Assembly (NCBI GenBank): GCA_028023455.1
Contig: JAQFVV010000945.1
Span: forward strand, 1-64,000
DNA: 64,000 nt
Source of the DNA: Epiperipatus broadwayi
Taxonomy: Eukaryota; Onychophora; Udeonychophora; Euonychophora; Peripatidae
Reading direction: 5' to 3'
Below, piece after piece: positions 22,193 to 33,595 of the stretch; the stretch's first letter is position 1; the number at the start of each line of letters is the position of its first letter. The notes below the pieces were generated by a model, which saw nothing but the letters and a program-made list of their open reading frames with translations, made no database searches and was not told the origin of the DNA. A program made the position numbers and the translations under genes.

Positions 22193-22624
22193 TTGTAGAG
22201 TATTAGCATTAATTTTACATATTTGTAAGTGAAGTATATATAAGTCATGTGACATCTGACTTGTTATTATTATATTATTATTTAAGTTATATATTTTGTA
22301 TAGATAAAAAGTTGTAATTTATAATTTGTAGTATAATTTTTAATAAACATGTTAAAAATTACAAATTTAACAAAAGATACTTTTTATATATGATTCTATG
22401 TATTTTAAAATATTTAGTGACCAATAATATAAGATCCAGTTATAATGGACTTCAAAAGTATATATTATATAATTGTAAATATTATATACTATAATACTAT
22501 ATAGAACTTTGAAGCCCATTATAACTGAACCAATTTTGATAGTATATAATATAATAAGATTGGTAAAATCATGTCGGCACGCGGAATAACACTGTAACAT
22601 AGGTTCGGCATGACACTACTGAAA

Positions 22625-22639
22625 GGTTGCTGACCCCTG
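22625..22639 (+). mobile_element. hAT terminal inverted repeat (right end)
   Basis: GGTTGCTGACCCCTG is the inverted form of CAGGGGTCAGCAACC, a hallmark end of many hAT elements. It closes the hAT relic that begins near 20.3 kb. I found no matching left end. Confidence 0.7.
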
Positions 22640-22997
22640 GCCTAAAGTAAAGTGATAGAGATAAGCTGTTAATAAAAGAGCTAGTAGAAGAATTGGAAAG
22701 TTCGTTTAGTAATCGACTAACAATGCTAAAACTCACACACACTCATTATTTTATTCTTAATCCATTTATTTATTTTGTCTATGTTTATGAAAAAGTTACA
22801 CGTTTTTAAAATAAATTATAAAATTAAAATAATTTATCATAAAAACAATCTCTACTACATTTTTTCATTTTTGTACATGTATATACATACACTCATAAAA
22901 AACTAAATAATTTCATTCTTCGCTGATCGGAAGTTTTAAAATCCAAGGTGTGTTGCTAAATTAACTTAGGCTGCTTTTAAAGAAATTGTGAATTTTC

Positions 22998-23075
22998 TCA
23001 AGAGTCCTCCAGATCTAAAGTTCTCATCCTTGGAGATTTTTTTAGAACATCACTTCTTGTGAAATTGTAATACCT
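22998..23075 (-). CDS. Weak candidate terminal exon, or LINE scrap
   Basis: On the minus strand an acceptor-like GGTATCTTTTAG precedes a 26-codon open frame, RYYNFTRSDVLKKSPRMR then TLDLEDS and a stop. This looks like a C-terminal exon. The plus strand of the same DNA reads SRSKVLILGDF, which resembles the endonuclease motif of a LINE, so the exon reading could be spurious. No family recognised. Confidence 0.25.
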   Translation of the reverse strand, partial: RYYNFTRSDVLKKSPRMRTLDLEDS

Positions 23076-23079
23076 CTAA

Positions 23080-23600
23080 AAGATACCAGATTTCATTTAA
23101 GTAAGCCTTTTATATTTAATTCTATATATACACGCGCGCGCACACACACATTAAGGTTTATATATTATGTACATATATAAGGAAAAAAGTAGCAATTATA
23201 AATAGCTTTTCACCATGAGATAAAAAAAAGAGAATTTCCTAGCCAAAGGATAGAGGTACTTATAGTTATTAAAAAACTAAGTCAGCCGTAATATATAGTT
23301 ACTAAACTAGGTTCAAATCTGTATAAATATACAAATATTATAAGCATTAATATTTTTCGTATTGGCCGGTAGCTTTATAGTAAAACAAAAATAGCTGCTG
23401 GAAAAAATATGCAATAGTTCCCAAAAAATCTAATTACTCTGCTTCCAGATCCAAAGCTTTTCCCTATTAAAAGCCATCAACTAAAAACTAGTCGAGAAAT
23501 GGATAGAAAATCTGGATATGAATTTATTAATTACTTCCACAAGCTTTTACAGATTATTCAAACTTACACTGGGTGGCGTAAATGAAGTGGGGAGGGGGAG
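23080..23600. other. AT-rich DNA, nothing assigned
   Basis: Holds an alternating CG/CA run near 23132-23150. No gene or family recognised. Confidence 0.45.
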
Positions 23601-23904
23601 AAAAAATACTACTTGATCGGAATTTATCAAACAATTAAATTTGGGTGCTTTTGGTAGAAATAATATTAAATAGAAACAAGCATAGGCATTTTAAAAAAAG
23701 GTTTAAAAATGATTTGCTTTACTGTTTCTTTTTTATAAATTCAAGATTTGGATGGTGAACAGAACAGAACAACTTACAAACTTCAGAACACACAGTGAAG
23801 GAATGAAAACAGTAACTTGGAATTACAGGGAGGAACTGAAAATGAAACAAACTAATCGGAGTTGAAGCAAGTATCATTGACAGACGTATATATATATATA
23901 GGTT

Positions 23905-24170
23905 GTATTATTTTCATCATCCCTAATATTAAATATTGAATGTCTTTAGAAAACCAACTTTATTTAAACTTTCCAATTACCTTCAACTTTTGGTAATACG
24001 ACACAGGTTAGCATATACACAACATTTCAAGTCTCCCCTCTTCTTTAGGTGTTGCTGGCCTGACCGGTGGCAGTAGTAGCATGGGAATCGTACCTGGACT
24101 TTAGAGTCTCGAACCTTGACATTTAAGGTAACTCTCTATTCAGCTGAGCAATCCTGCCAAAAGCTACAAT
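23905..24170 (-). repeat. tRNA-like SINE, type B, minus copy
   Basis: On the minus strand a tRNA-like head carries an A-box-like block (CAGCTGAATAGAGAGTTACC) and a B-box-like GGTTCGAGACTC, followed by GGCCAGCAACACC and a body ending CATTCAATATTTAATATTAG. The same order is found at 36.9, 56.05 and 56.5 kb. Confidence 0.65.
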
Positions 24171-24180
24171 CAGTAGTAGT

Positions 24181-24273
24181 TTTTTTTTCATATGTCAAAT
24201 GCAATGACTGGAAAGTGAACCCGGGCCAGCTGCTTGGAAGGCAGCTATGCTAACCGCTAGGCCACCAATGCTT
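24181..24273 (-). repeat. tRNA-derived SINE, type A, copy 1
   Basis: Reverse complement: AGCATTGGTGGCCTAGCGG with TTAGCAT (A-box region), then GGGTTCACTTTCC (B-box like) and CATATGA followed by an A-run. Pol III internal promoter elements are recognisable. Confidence 0.75.
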
Positions 24274-24699
24274 ATACAGTTATCTACAAGGTTACTCCTG
24301 ATTTCTCCACTTTTTCCTAAGAGCAAAGTTAATTAATGGTTAAATAATTTTTTTCTAAATCATTCAATGTTTAACATTAGATGATGGAAATAGTCCAACA
24401 TATAAACACAACTAGAGTGCCAGCATCAGAAATCTTCAGGCAAGCATTAAATACCATTGACAACACTGAATAAATTAGGGTGATAAATGAATGTGTTGTG
24501 AAAAACAATGATACGTATTGACAATTATAGTCTTAAAATGGATCCCAAGAGATTAAAAATAAGCGCGTATCTTTATATAAAAACAAATTGTAGCCAATCC
24601 TATATTCATATCACAATTCAATTTAATAATTTTTAAGCCATTTCTCCATCTCACTTTTGCTGCCATGGTAATCAAATCTAAGCTTTCCCATCCCATCAT

Positions 24700-24860
24700 G
24701 CAAAACTTACTAGTTCAAAATTACACAGTGAAACTAAAACTTGAAAGTCAAATCAGCCTAAAGTCTTTGAACCCAAGTTAATCTATTTAAACAATTATGT
24801 AGATCTGAATCCAGTTCAGTAACTTTATTTTAGTACTTTCAATTCTTTATTAACAATAGG
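24700..24860. repeat. Copy of the family A spacer sequence
   Basis: AGCCTAAAGTC, CCAGTTCAGTAACTT and TCTTTATTAACAATAG parallel AGTCTAAGCCC, CTCAGTTCAGTACTT and CTTTAATAACTAATAG inside the loop of the foldback at 25.8-26.4 kb. Confidence 0.5.
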
Positions 24861-25103
24861 TACATAATTGCCGTTGTTACTGCTAAACTCTCCAACTGAA
24901 ATAATATAAGACAAAGTCAGCGCTCCATTCTACTACCACCTAGTGTCAACTTGAGTAATTAGTGATTATCAGATGCATAGAAAATTCTTATCCTTAGTTA
25001 AGCCATTGCTTCTTTAAAAAAAACAACCATTTTTTAACAATATGATTTGGATAGACAGCACCGTTTTTAATGCAACAAACATGTAACTTGGGGTAATACA
25101 AAC

Positions 25104-25514
25104 CTATGGTCTGCCTAACGATAGAGAATTATTAAGTAAATGCACACTGTTAATTGGTTCTGACTCTAAACTATAATATAGTACATAAGATGGTATTGTT
25201 TTAAACACCGATGATTCTAATTGCTTTATAATCATTAATACAAAATATTGATTTAACAGTCCATATGTTGTGTAAAACTTCAATAACAAGGAACCAAGTT
25301 CACTGAGCCAGCCTTTATTTACCATGTCTTTGAACCATAGTTTGTTTTTCCTCCTAATATTTGCATTAAAGTTTTTAAGAAGAAAAAATAAGTTTCTGAT
25401 AGTATTGATGTAAAAGCCTATATTATAGGGGCAGATGGTTTCTTTCCCTAGACTCGGTGAATTTTGTGCCAGATTATAAGGACTCATGGAATAAGGACGG
25501 GTATCCCAGCACAA
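25104..25514 (-). pseudogene. L1/Tx1-like LINE, reverse transcriptase C-terminal fragment
   Basis: This 136-residue frame reads RPYSMSPYNLAQ, then YNIGFYINTIRNLFFLL, then KLWFKDMVNKGWLSELGSLL and a Tyr/Leu-rich stretch ending FKTIPSY. The order resembles the region after the polymerase domain of L1/Tx1-like elements (a P-x-x-x-L block, a glycine-rich turn, an alpha-helical stretch, then W-x-K/D-x-x-x-x-G and an IP-x-x-W motif). That comparison is from memory of family patterns. The length is unusual for a chance frame in such AT-rich DNA. It is truncated upstream by the repeats from 25.75 kb. Confidence 0.55.
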
Positions 25515-25779
25515 AAACTAGCCTTTTACAGACACATTTAAGACTGCTAAGAATATAAGATTATGTTAATCCCTTCAATCAGTGCAACAGAATGCAGTCA
25601 TCTTTTAATCAGTGATTAATCCTCCTGAAAAACATACACTGATTCATTAAAAGTTTTTCCCACTGGACTAAGATTTATATGAGCAAAATTCTCATCTTCT
25701 TTTAGAGATATAATTTAAGCTTGTATAGACAACTGATTTTAAGTGTTAGTGCTAGTATACAGATATCTCCATCCCTCAC

Positions 25780-26430
25780 ATGATCACCATTTCTTATGCT
25801 TGCTTGTAACTGTTGTTAAAACAGGCAAAACTCACTATACATATTGACACACACAGCAAACTAGAGTAACCAATGGATGCCAGAAGGCTTGTGCATAAAA
25901 TCCCCATCTAATGCCTACTCATCCAATATCCTGAAACTAGTTTATGGCTTGTGGCCTTCGTCAGTGAGGAGCCATGGATCTGAGAGCACTGCACCTAGAT
26001 CTTAGGATCTAATGCAACCCTCTAGCAGCCACCTTTTATCTCCACTTAACTACAAAACCATGAGTCTTAAATTGAAGACACCTTAATATTTTCAGTCTAA
26101 GCCCATTAGCTTATATAGTCATATAGGTCAGAACTCAGTTCAGTACTTATACATTTTGGTGTTTTTGGTTCTTTAATAACTAATAGTTTTATAGTTAAAT
26201 GGAGATAAAAGATGGCTGCTAGAGGGTTGCAATAGATTCTAAGATTTAGGTGCAGTGCTCTCAGATCCAAGGCTCCTCACTGATGAAGGCCACAAGCCAG
26301 AAACTAGTCTGGGGATATTGGATGAGAAGGCACTAGATGGAGATTTTAAGCACAAGCCTTCTGGCATCCATTGATTACTCTAGCTTGCTGTGTGTGACAA
26401 TATGTATAGTGAGTTTTGTTTGTTTATCTC
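25780..26430. repeat. Large foldback, family A, with hammerhead-like core in each arm
   Basis: The arms (about 25780-26055 and 26182-26430) are inverted copies with a ~130-nt loop. Shared blocks include CATCCATTGATTACTCTAG/CTAGAGTAACCAATGGATG, TGAGGAGCCATGGATCTGAG/CAGATCCAAGGCTCCTCA and CAACCCTCTAGCAGCC/GGCTGCTAGAGGGTTG. The right arm holds the better HHR core (26267-26321). The left arm copy has TAAA in place of GAAA. Confidence 0.9.
26267..26321 (+). ncRNA. Hammerhead-like ribozyme, family A
   Basis: Outer stem I is CCAA (26267-26270) with TTGG (26318-26321); inner stem I is CCTCA (26275-26279) with TGGGG (26310-26314). The core CTGATGA is at 26280-26286, stem II GGC/GCC at 26288-26298, GAAA at 26300-26303. 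Stem III is the palindrome ACTAGT (26303-26308), with GUC ending at 26309 as the predicted cleavage site. The one defect is an A-A mismatch (26287/26299) where the first stem II pair should be, so activity may be reduced. The same motif recurs at 8.9, 29.7, 34.8, 43.05, 44.35 and 57.5 kb in decayed form. Confidence 0.65.
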
Positions 26431-26454
26431 CATCCCTCAGATTCTGGCTTACAA

Positions 26455-26605
26455 TCTACTACAGATAAACTGAACTTGTGATGTGATGTATTTTGGCTCC
26501 TCCTTAAACGAAGTCAAGAATATCTCAGCAATTATGCCCAGATAAACCTGTTAGCCACTTTATTTTCCATTCCCCACTCTAAATTTTCCCATAATTTAGA
26601 ATATT
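26455..26605 (-). pseudogene. LINE 3' fragment, family X, copy 2
   Basis: Shares GCTCCTCCTTAAACGAAGTC, ATGCCCAGATAAACCTGTTA and the GCCACTTTA...CATTCCCCACT block with the copies at 8.5, 36.3 and 63.6 kb, in the same orientation. Only the terminal ~150 bp is kept. Confidence 0.6.
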
Positions 26606-26713
26606 CAAGGTTGTGGTAAGCTAATTCTTTTAAAAGCATATGTTAAAAAGTAAAGAAAATAAGACAAAAACAGCTTACTATTCTGATGCCATCTTTAGTA
26701 AGATTGAGCAGTT

Positions 26714-27000
26714 TCCCCCCCCCCCCCGTCCCCCTCTCCTCGGCAGGGGGGGTTTTTATATACTATCGGGGGGGTCGGAGTGGTTTTGTTGGGCGGGAAT
26801 GGTGGGGTTTTTGGGGTTTGTTTGTTTGTTTTGTTGTCGGGGGTTTGGTTTCTTGGTTTTTTTTTTTTGTTGGTTGTTGCGAGTTGGGGTGGGGGGGGTT
26901 GGAGTGTTTCTGGGTTTTTTGGTTGTTGTTCTTTTTTGGGATAGGGGGGGGGTTTTTTTTTTTTCTTTTGGGTGGGTGGGGCGTCTCATGAAGGGACGAT
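26714..27000. repeat. G/T-rich low-complexity tract with long C and G runs
   Basis: Begins with a ~13-base C run (26717-26729), then long G runs (for example near 26754, 26768, 26890, 26944) among T runs. Open frames here on both strands are products of the skewed composition. Several G-runs close together could form quadruplexes. An assembly or base-calling artefact is possible. Confidence 0.8.
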
Positions 27001-27779
27001 GTGATTTCATTTAAGTTTGGTTTTTCTTTTTTTATAGTTTTTTTTTTGGTTTTAGTTCTTTATATTTAATTTTCTTTTTTAGGGAATTTTATACAATTTT
27101 TTTGGAAGATTTTTGTTTTAAGTTTTATATGTTCTCTACAATTATTCAAAGGTCTTTTTTTATATATATTGTATATAAAATATTTATTATTGTATTATAT
27201 TGAAAATTTGTTGTAAAATTTAATGTATGAAAGATGTGTGATTATTTAATTATTATATAAATATTAATGAAAATTGGGTGTTTTTTAGAATATAGAATTT
27301 GAAATATTATAAATTATTGTTTATTTATATTATATTATTGAAATTAATATTTTTGAGAAAGGTTAAAATTTTAGTTTGTAGGTTTATATTATGTTTTAGT
27401 TTAGTTGATTATTATTATTCGTGATATTTTGTGAAATTGTCTCGTATTTTTAAGTGATGGGATGTGGGGTATGAGTGAGAATTTATTTTGTAGAGTTGAT
27501 GTGTTTTAATTTAGATTTTAAGAAATTATTTATTAGTCTGGAAAATTTATTGTAGATGGTGTTATTGAATTGGTGTGATGTATATTATATTATATATAAT
27601 TAAAATTATTTATGTGAATATATAGTAATTTTGTTAGGATTATTTTAATATAAGTTATTTGGAGTTGTTTTAAAGATTATTATGGAATTAATGTAATTAA
27701 TATAAGATATTATTTATTATTAGTAGTTATATATTTTGTTGAGATTGTTAATAAGTTAATGAGATAGGAGTGTTTATCA
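27000..27779. other. Cytosine-depleted tract
   Basis: The plus strand is nearly free of C while G stays common. No C occurs from about 27155 to 27419, nor from 27539 to 27777. Several of the few remaining C lie in CpG (27420-27421, 27442-27444). No gene is visible. Confidence 0.9.
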
Positions 27780-29100
27780 GATGGTGAAGTGTATGAAGGT
27801 ACCTACAATTGTTATTGAAGTGCGGTCTCAGAAATATGTAGAAACTGATCTGCTGTTAGATGTACATAGCTATGTAATTGATTTCTGTCAACATTTTGAA
27901 TGTCAGCTAAAAGTGGTTTTATTCAGCATATATATATAGACAATGGTTAAGCATCCTTAATCCAACTTCACTGGTGAAAGTGTGCTCAGCCATTGTGTGT
28001 ATATATACTGAATAAAACCTCTTTTTAACCAAAGCTCAAACATTGAAATCAATTACAATTAGCATAATGATAGGAAAATATCTGAATTGCTACGTAAGTG
28101 AATTAGCCTGGGTTTGAACTCTGGATTGCTATGTAAGTGAATTAGCCTGGGTTGAACTCTTAGTGTTTTTAAATTTTTTGACTATTAGCTTGAATAATAG
28201 TAGGTGCATAAAAGTAGCTTTGATTCCTAAGTTTTCACTGGCAAATGCAAAATCCAGAAACACATTTGGAATTGGGTATTTTAGAGCATAATACCACCTG
28301 CTCATTGATTGTTGAAACTTCCAGTAGATGGCTGTAGATAATGATGATGATAATTAATTGTTCCTAGAAGCACGTGAGAAAGCATATGAAAAGTCATGTG
28401 ATGTTATTGATTTAATTTTATTGAAAAAAAAAACCAGCAACTGGTCTAAGGATGATATTTAAAAGCATATCATCTGGTAATCGCTGCCTAGTTAAGCTCA
28501 CTATAGATGGCACTGTAGTAAAAAATAGCTGTTCTTGTTTTATATTTTGTAGGCTAACAACTAAGTGATTTGTTACTAAGCTAAGAAAATCATGTGATGT
28601 TTCATTAATATGAATTTCACTACGATAAACTAATCAATAATAAGCCTTTGTCAATCGCAAGCACAGAAAGAATATAAGATTCAAAAATATTTGTAAAAAT
28701 TACAAAAAAGAAATTCAGAACAAATGGTTTTTAGAAATGCACATTGATTTAAATATATTTTAACAATACATATTGAAAATAATTTAATTTTCTTTTTAAA
28801 TCTGTCAGCACAATAATAAACAGCTGAAACAATGTTTTGTTTTATTTTCAAAACAAAAGATTGTGAAGAATACGTTTATTACGAAGACAGATAAATCAAT
28901 CAATCTCAAATCTATCAAATCCTTAAAGGAACATTTTTCTCTTATTATTAACATGAATTGTTGCTCATTAAAACTGTTTTCTTAAAAAAGTATATAAATC
29001 TTCAGAAATATTTTCATTCGGTTTAAAAGCACAAACAATGAAAAGCTGCGTTAATATATTTTAATTTATAGTTGTAAATAGGAAAACAATTAATTATGAC
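27780..29100. other. AT-rich DNA with small repeats
   Basis: Includes an inverted repeat at about 27921-28020 (GGTTTTATTCAGCATATATA with its complement), and a direct duplication of about 46 bp at 28085-28165 (GTAAGTGAATTAGCCTGGGT twice). No gene recognised. Confidence 0.5.
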
Positions 29101-29329
29101 TATATTTCCTAATAATCCAGTCAGCATTTAACAACCATCGTCCTCTTCGCGGTTGCTTTTGTTATCTTAATGTAAAAAATAAATAAATCCGTCATTAAAA
29201 TAAATATAAAACAAGGAATATTAATTCCAAAAATAGATAGATAAATGGAGTATTTAATAAATAGCAGTATAAACTAAATGCATTTCGTGCGAAATAAAAT
29301 TAAAAAAAAAACAAACCGTTACTAACGAT

Positions 29330-29375
29330 AAACCTCAACACGGAAGTTACGTCACCGGTCTAATTGCGCATATTC
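29330..29375. promoter_or_regulatory. Candidate promoter: ETS plus CRE composite
   Basis: CGGAAGTTACGTCA (29341-29354) joins an ETS site (CGGAAGT) to a CRE-like TTACGTCA, in a locally CpG-bearing stretch (TTCGTGCG, ACCGGTC, TTGCGCAT). In animals such composites are common in housekeeping promoters. Which strand it would serve is unclear. A short CpG-bearing segment at 29130-29155 lies on the minus-strand side. Confidence 0.35.
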
Positions 29376-29575
29376 CAAATAGTCCTCAACAGAACACTAT
29401 CATACTTTCTATTCATTACAAAGTTACCAGCAGAAATAAACCAAATCTCTTTACCAAATACTATTTATTCCGTATTTCTGGAATTTATGTTACTTGCGTT
29501 TATATCTTAATGTAAAAAAAATCCTTCATAATTATATAAAAATATTGTTGCAAAACGCAAATATTACCACTTAAA

Positions 29576-29880
29576 CATCATATGATCACCATTTCCCATG
29601 GTACACTAGCTGTTAATTTAATAGCAAACTCTCCATACAGTAATGCTACTCAGTGCAAGCTTTCATAACCAAAGGATGCAAGAATGTTTGTGCATAAACT
29701 CCCTATCTAGTGCCTACTCATTCAATACCCCTGACTAGTTTCTAGCTTGTGGTTTTCATCATTGAGAAGGCTTGGATTTGAGAGCATGGCACCTACATCT
29801 TAGAATCTAATGCAACCCCCCCCTGAAACTATCTTTTACCTCTTTAGTTAATTATAAAGTTATGAGCACAAGATGAAATA
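29576..29880 (-). repeat. Family A repeat, decayed single copy
   Basis: Reverse complement contains AATCCAAGCCTTCTCA, then ATGATGA where CTGATGA is expected, ACCACAAGCTA and GAAACTAGTCAGGGG. Starts with the family end CATATGATCACCATTTC. Confidence 0.6.
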
Positions 29881-30563
29881 TGTTTTCAATCCAAGCAAAA
29901 GCAAAGATACCAAAATGTGTAGACATTGAATGGGTTCAGATCTACTTGACTATACAAGGGAATGAGCTATATTTGAAAATGTTGTGTTTTTAACTTGGGC
30001 TCATAGATTTATAGTTAACAAGAAGTTAAAAATAACTGCTGAAGGTAGGCCTGCCACATGGGTGTGAGGTGCATTTGTGCAAGATAAATTTCAGCACCCT
30101 AATCTCATGAACAAAGCTGCCTGAGTGCAATGAGATGATACCCAACCTCATATTTATTAAGGCTCTGGGTCTGCTTTATCTATGTCTTTGGTAAAAAATT
30201 AGAACATTTTATCACATGCTAAATAAAATTATGCTTCCTTTATTGCCTCTTTAATTTATGAGTTCTACAATGAATATCATATACGAAGTAATACAAATGT
30301 TGTTATACTAATATGCAGTAATGCAGATTTTTCGGAATATTCTGCTCACTTTAATGTGAAATCAGCTCTTCATTAGCATTTTTATATATTTAATTACAAT
30401 ACTAAAAATAAATAAATTAGAATGATGTTATGAATGAATTCACAAATAAAACATAAAAGAAAATATGTATATATACATATTATATGTATTCTATTTTGTT
30501 TTCTCAAACATTGATTCAATAACATTGCACAAAATCATATTTATAATAAATAAGCAATTATTT

Positions 30564-31753
30564 ATACACCTGGGTCTCATTTTGTGCGGTAGATAGGTTC
30601 AATAGAAAACTAATATTAAAAAAAATCGCACAAAAATAGATTTAACTTACTTGGAAAAATGGGTGATAGTTTCTGTAATTTTCAGAAATCACACAAAAGC
30701 AAAGCAACAAGGGAAAATTACTTTAAAATTTGCATAAAAAAATAAGGAAATAAACTATGACTAATAAAAAATTTCAAATATTTGAAAAAAATTGATACAC
30801 GACAAACTTTTTTTATTAATTACAGTATTTGATTTTACATTTTTTCATACATATTTTAATCATTATCGCTATTTGACAATATGTGATTCATTTGTGAACT
30901 GGTAAGAAATCAGATTCATCACAAAAGGAAGTACAACTAGCACCACTTTCAGTCTTGTGTTGTGTTAATGGTTTTTTGTTGACAATTTAATCGGTGATTT
31001 TACTAATAGTTTATAAAGCTCACAATATCCAGACATATAACTAATTTAGTTCTCATTGGAATTTAAGAGGTTGTTCATTGTAGCAAACTCTCAGATTTCA
31101 GAATTTTCTGACATTTTTCTTTGTCTCACACATCAACATAAAATCTATGATTAAGTGATTAATACTTATCAGAAAATAATAAATTTGTCTTCATTTGATA
31201 AATATTTTTGTTTACTACTGAAATAAATTTTAAATGTTCACATTTTGTTTCTATATTAAAAAAAAAGAGATCGCAATCAAAACAAAAAAGATTATCATTA
31301 GAAAGATTATTTTCAGTTTATAAAATTTCGTTATTTATTTTAAAAATGTAAAAGAATATTTATTTCTGTTATATCTAATAAAATATGTTTTAAAAGTTTA
31401 AAATTTTTGAATATTTATTGCAATATTTTTATACTCATAAGTATAAATCTATTATTATTATTTACTCATAAGTATAAGTAGGTTATTTAAGTAGAAGCTA
31501 AGATTCGAAATACAGCTTCAGGTCATATTCACATTAGCTGCTAATATAATGTTATATTTTTGAAAAAAAAAAGTATTTAAAGTCAAACTAAGTTATTAAT
31601 AATTTAAATTTCTTGATATCTAATAAATATAGTAAATATGAACTTCTTTATCACATAAAAGAAAACCCACATAAAAAGATATTAAGAAGAAACATGAATT
31701 ACATAACTTCAAAATTGCATTAAAAATCCACATAAAATAAAACCCAGGTGTAT
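30564..31753. mobile_element. 1.19-kb TIR element, probably Tc1/mariner-type target
   Basis: Left end TACACCTGGGTCTCATTTTG, then TGCGG (from 30565), matches the inverted right end ending 31753 in 23 of 26 positions. TA lies at both borders, as expected of Tc1/mariner insertions. The interior is AT-rich and I find no transposase frame, so it is a non-autonomous or fully decayed copy. Confidence 0.65.
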
Positions 31754-31759
31754 ATTAGA

Positions 31760-33100
31760 AGTACCAATATGTACAATTTCAATATATCTATATTTGCAAA
31801 TAAATTAATTTACTTTAAATATCTAAATGTTTTTATCATGTGAAACCCCCCCCCCCATGAAATAAAATTAATTAATTAAAACAATGAATTCTATACAATT
31901 TTGTTTAACAAAAGACACAATAAAATATGAAAAAGTTATAATTATTTACATTATCACCTTTGGTGGCCATAATTTACTTAATAGCAATCAATTTTAACTA
32001 GGTCAACTCTAACAAACTCATTTTTTACTTTGTGTCATTCAGAATCTAGTAATAGAATAATTTATTGTATGCTTGTTATTTTCAGTTTAAAAACTTAGTC
32101 ACATGATACAATATAGTGAAGCATCTAAAAATTTTGAGGATTTACCTTGCATATACTTAAAGAAAAAAAATCAAACAATTGAATTCTTCTACTACATAGA
32201 TAAAGAATTTTATAGGCACTTTTCCAATCTAGTGATTACAAGTGATATTTTATAGGTATACAATAATGCCATGTGAATGAAATTTGTGCAATGTCATTTT
32301 AAAAAATTGTTTTTTAACTAATTCCATTAGGAACCAACTTGATAAAAACATCTTTTAAAAATCCAACCTCTGACAAATAAATTGTTTAAATTTTCTATTA
32401 ACAAAAATAGCTTTTCTTGTTTTCATTCAATAATAAAATACCTCCTTTATTATATTTAATTTTTTAATGCCTATTATATATATATTATAATTTATTATAT
32501 AGTTTGACAATTATGGATTTAGCCAGGATTTATTTAAAAAAATAATTTTAAATTTCCATTCTTAGATTGTTTATTCAATAAATTTTTAAAAGATATTAAA
32601 ACCTTTTGCATTTTATTTTGTTGAGAATTAAGTATTCTGGCATACAATTATATCTTTTTAAAAAATTATATTTTTTACTCATTCTATTTTGCTTAGATTT
32701 GCCTCATAGTGTGAATTATGGATCAATTAGGAGTTTTTAATTAGAGAACAGGTAAAAAGCTAATATTGTTGCATTTTAAAAAAATGATAATATCGTTATT
32801 AAAAATAGGAAAAGCTATTTAGTAAAACTTATAAAAAGATACAATATAAAAAGAACACTAACACTTAAAAAAAATCTTGGCATAACATATCAATCCAGAT
32901 CTAACATTTCTGGGTCAGGCATTCTACCAGTGTTCCCAAGGGAACAACACATTTAGTACTTGTAAAACATTACTGATAAAAAATAATTTTATCATATGCA
33001 GAATTATTGTAATTATGAGACAATATTTTTAAAATAAGTTTGATTTTTAAATATATTATTAATAATATGTTACTTTTTATGTAAATTATAATATTTAAAT
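31760..33100. other. AT-rich DNA, nothing assigned
   Basis: Has a C-run near 31847-31856. No coding frame or repeat family recognised. Confidence 0.5.
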
Positions 33101-33500
33101 AAAAATGATCGGGAAATCTAAACATTTTTATTTACATGTAAATTTTATTAATTATAGTGACAAAAAGGGTTATGGGTCTCTTCGGTTTTGTGCAAGGGTA
33201 GAATATATATAAAATATCTTTCGAGGCTAGGGCAACTATCGCAATAAGTTTAAGTAAAGAAATATTCCTCTTATATTTAAATAATAAATATTTTACAATC
33301 AGAATGTGTTTCTAAAAATAAAGTGATTTGAAAATCTAAACATTTACATATGAGTTTTATTAGTTATCATGACAAAATGACATCAGTCTGTTCGGTTTAG
33401 CATAATGTTAAGAGTATATAGGTAATATATTTAAAGCCCATGCCTAGAAATTTGAAGCCCAAGTAATTGTCACAAATAAGCTGAAGTAAAGAAGTATTCC
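33100..33500 (+). repeat. Diverged direct duplication, about 200-240 bp period
   Basis: GAAATCTAAACATTTT, TTTTATTAATTATAGTGACA, TTCGGTTT and AAGTAAAGAAATATTCC at 33112-33270 recur in order at 33350-33500 with differences. Confidence 0.6.
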
Positions 33501-33595
33501 ACTTATTATTTTCCTTTATCAATTTTAATATTTGAATAGAAGTATACTTTATATACTTGGAGTTTAGATGTAATTATAAAGGATTTGAACACAAA

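Larger units (their letters stand above)
23615..24560 (+). pseudogene. Decayed RTE LINE copy interrupted by SINEs
   Basis: The first part (23615-23880) reads LGAFGRNN and later KIWMVNRTEQLTNFRTH, parallel to the tail of the 12.6-kb RTE copy. The end (24508-24560) has ACAATTATAGTCTTAAAATG and GATCCCAAGAGATT, matching ...WTIEILNWIPRD.... Between them sit SINE insertions (23905-24170, 24181-24273, 24370-24480). Confidence 0.5.

Noticed and set aside
26640-27014. Frames rich in Gly, Phe, Pro or Lys
   Set aside because: Caused by homopolymer G/T composition; no start context or motif.
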